Source of the DNA: Mariniflexile sp044335535
GTDB lineage: Bacteria; Bacteroidota; Bacteroidia; Flavobacteriales; Flavobacteriaceae
NCBI RefSeq assembly: GCF_044335535.1
Contig: NZ_JBIQVZ010000002.1
Span: 496,001-560,000 of the forward strand
Length of the DNA: 64,000 bases
Direction of reading: 5' to 3'
The translations under genes and the position numbers were made by a program. The notes under the pieces were generated by a model. That model was not told the origin of the DNA and searched no databases. It saw only the letters and a list, made by a program, of their open reading frames with translations. How positions within the stretch are numbered: the first letter of the stretch is position 1; the number at the start of each line of letters is the position of its first letter. Of this stretch, positions 63,761 through 64,000 are shown one piece after another.

Positions 63761-64000
63761 TTAATCTTCCTCTTTTTCTAAAATTCTTATTGCTTCAAAA
63801 AAAACAGTGCTTAATCCTGAATTGTCGTTGGTCAATATTTTTAATTTTAAATCATTTGCTTCTTTTTCCAATCCCTTATACTTAGCCAATACCCATTGCA
63901 CTTCAGAAGCAGAAGATCCTTTACCTAGATTCCACTTTCGAATGGAGTCCTGTTCGGTTAACCAATCAGCAATTAAGGTGTCAGCCTCCATTTTTCGCCC
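63761..64000 (-). CDS. C-terminal end of an unrecognised protein, cut by window edge
   Basis: The frame is open to the edge; the visible 80 residues end GLSTVFFEAIRILEKEED. An ATG at 63991 lies within the frame, but GRK precedes it in frame, so the gene probably starts outside. Charged and helical, with no family recognised. It lies 195 bases upstream of the SASA gene on the same strand and may belong to the same cluster. Confidence 0.45.
   Translation of the reverse strand, partial: GRKMEADTLIADWLTEQDSIRKWNLGKGSSASEVQWVLAKYKGLEKEANDLKLKILTNDNSGLSTVFFEAIRILEKEED

Noticed and set aside
1..64000. CRISPR array, rRNA or complete tRNA genes
   Set aside because: I saw no regularly spaced repeats, ribosomal RNA segments or complete cloverleaf.

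Overview
The window is low-GC DNA (roughly a third G+C by eye) with the marks of a marine or plant-polysaccharide-degrading flavobacterium (Bacteroidota). These include SPII lipoproteins and Tat-exported oxidoreductases, an S1 sulfatase, GH28, DUF1080 and DUF4861 proteins, a SigZ-type ECF factor, at least one TAnnTTTG-type promoter element and dense AT-rich spacers. No rRNA, intact tRNA, CRISPR array or phage module is visible. No SusC/SusD pair lies in the window.

Layout. (1) 1-3273, minus strand: a CstA-type permease, a lipoprotein sugar-phosphate isomerase/epimerase-like protein and a truncated nucleoside:H+ symporter-type MFS protein, with a LacI-type palindrome upstream. (2) 4203-18234, plus strand: a GMC oxidoreductase with its Tat-signal small subunit, a sulfatase, then a DeoR-type regulator followed by a fucose-isomerase-like protein, split transketolase (N and C halves), ribose-type ABC importer (binding protein, DUF2291, ATPase, permease) and an FGGY kinase. 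Isomerase + kinase + two-subunit transketolase + importer is the architecture of the non-oxidative D-apiose route; apiose as substrate is an inference. A 10-bp phased direct repeat (TTTCGTTTAT) lies before both the deoR-type gene and the GMC operon and probably ties them into one regulon. (3) 18294-27884, plus: accessory stress and detoxification genes (SigZ, fatty acid hydroxylase, Crp/Fnr, EamA exporter, tautomerases, DJ-1/PfpI, AraC, SDR, DUF1330-like, DUF2461). (4) 28084-36381: a second sugar-acid module with a divergent secreted jelly-roll protein, DUF1537 kinase, GntR/FCD regulator, MFS carrier, a second split transketolase, a one-cysteine Asp/Glu-racemase-like protein and a clan GH-A-like lipoprotein with apiosidase-like traits. 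A pair of TGTATACA operators sits at its divergent promoter. (5) 36742-44384: a mosaic of small regulator, redox and membrane genes, including two copies of an about 105-bp intergenic repeat. (6) 44953-49604, minus: AraC/GyrI regulator, ABC ATPase, a frameshifted FtsX-like permease and a DUF2141 protein. (7) 50155-64000, minus: a pectin-type degradation cluster with two Tat-exported Gfo/Idh/MocA proteins, a GC-rich double-DUF1080 protein, a GH63/MGH1-like glycosidase, GH28, an IS3 transposase remnant, an FAD oxidoreductase, an esterase, DUF4861, a sialate-O-acetylesterase-like protein and a partial gene at the edge.

Working model (inference): sections 2, 4 and 7 together take apart a sulfated or acetylated, branched pectin-like polymer, release a branched sugar and/or its acid, and feed it through two parallel kinase-plus-transketolase routes into the pentose phosphate pool. 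The section 4 route (DUF1537 kinase + split transketolase + one-cysteine racemase-like protein) does not match any pathway I know and is the best candidate for an undescribed system.
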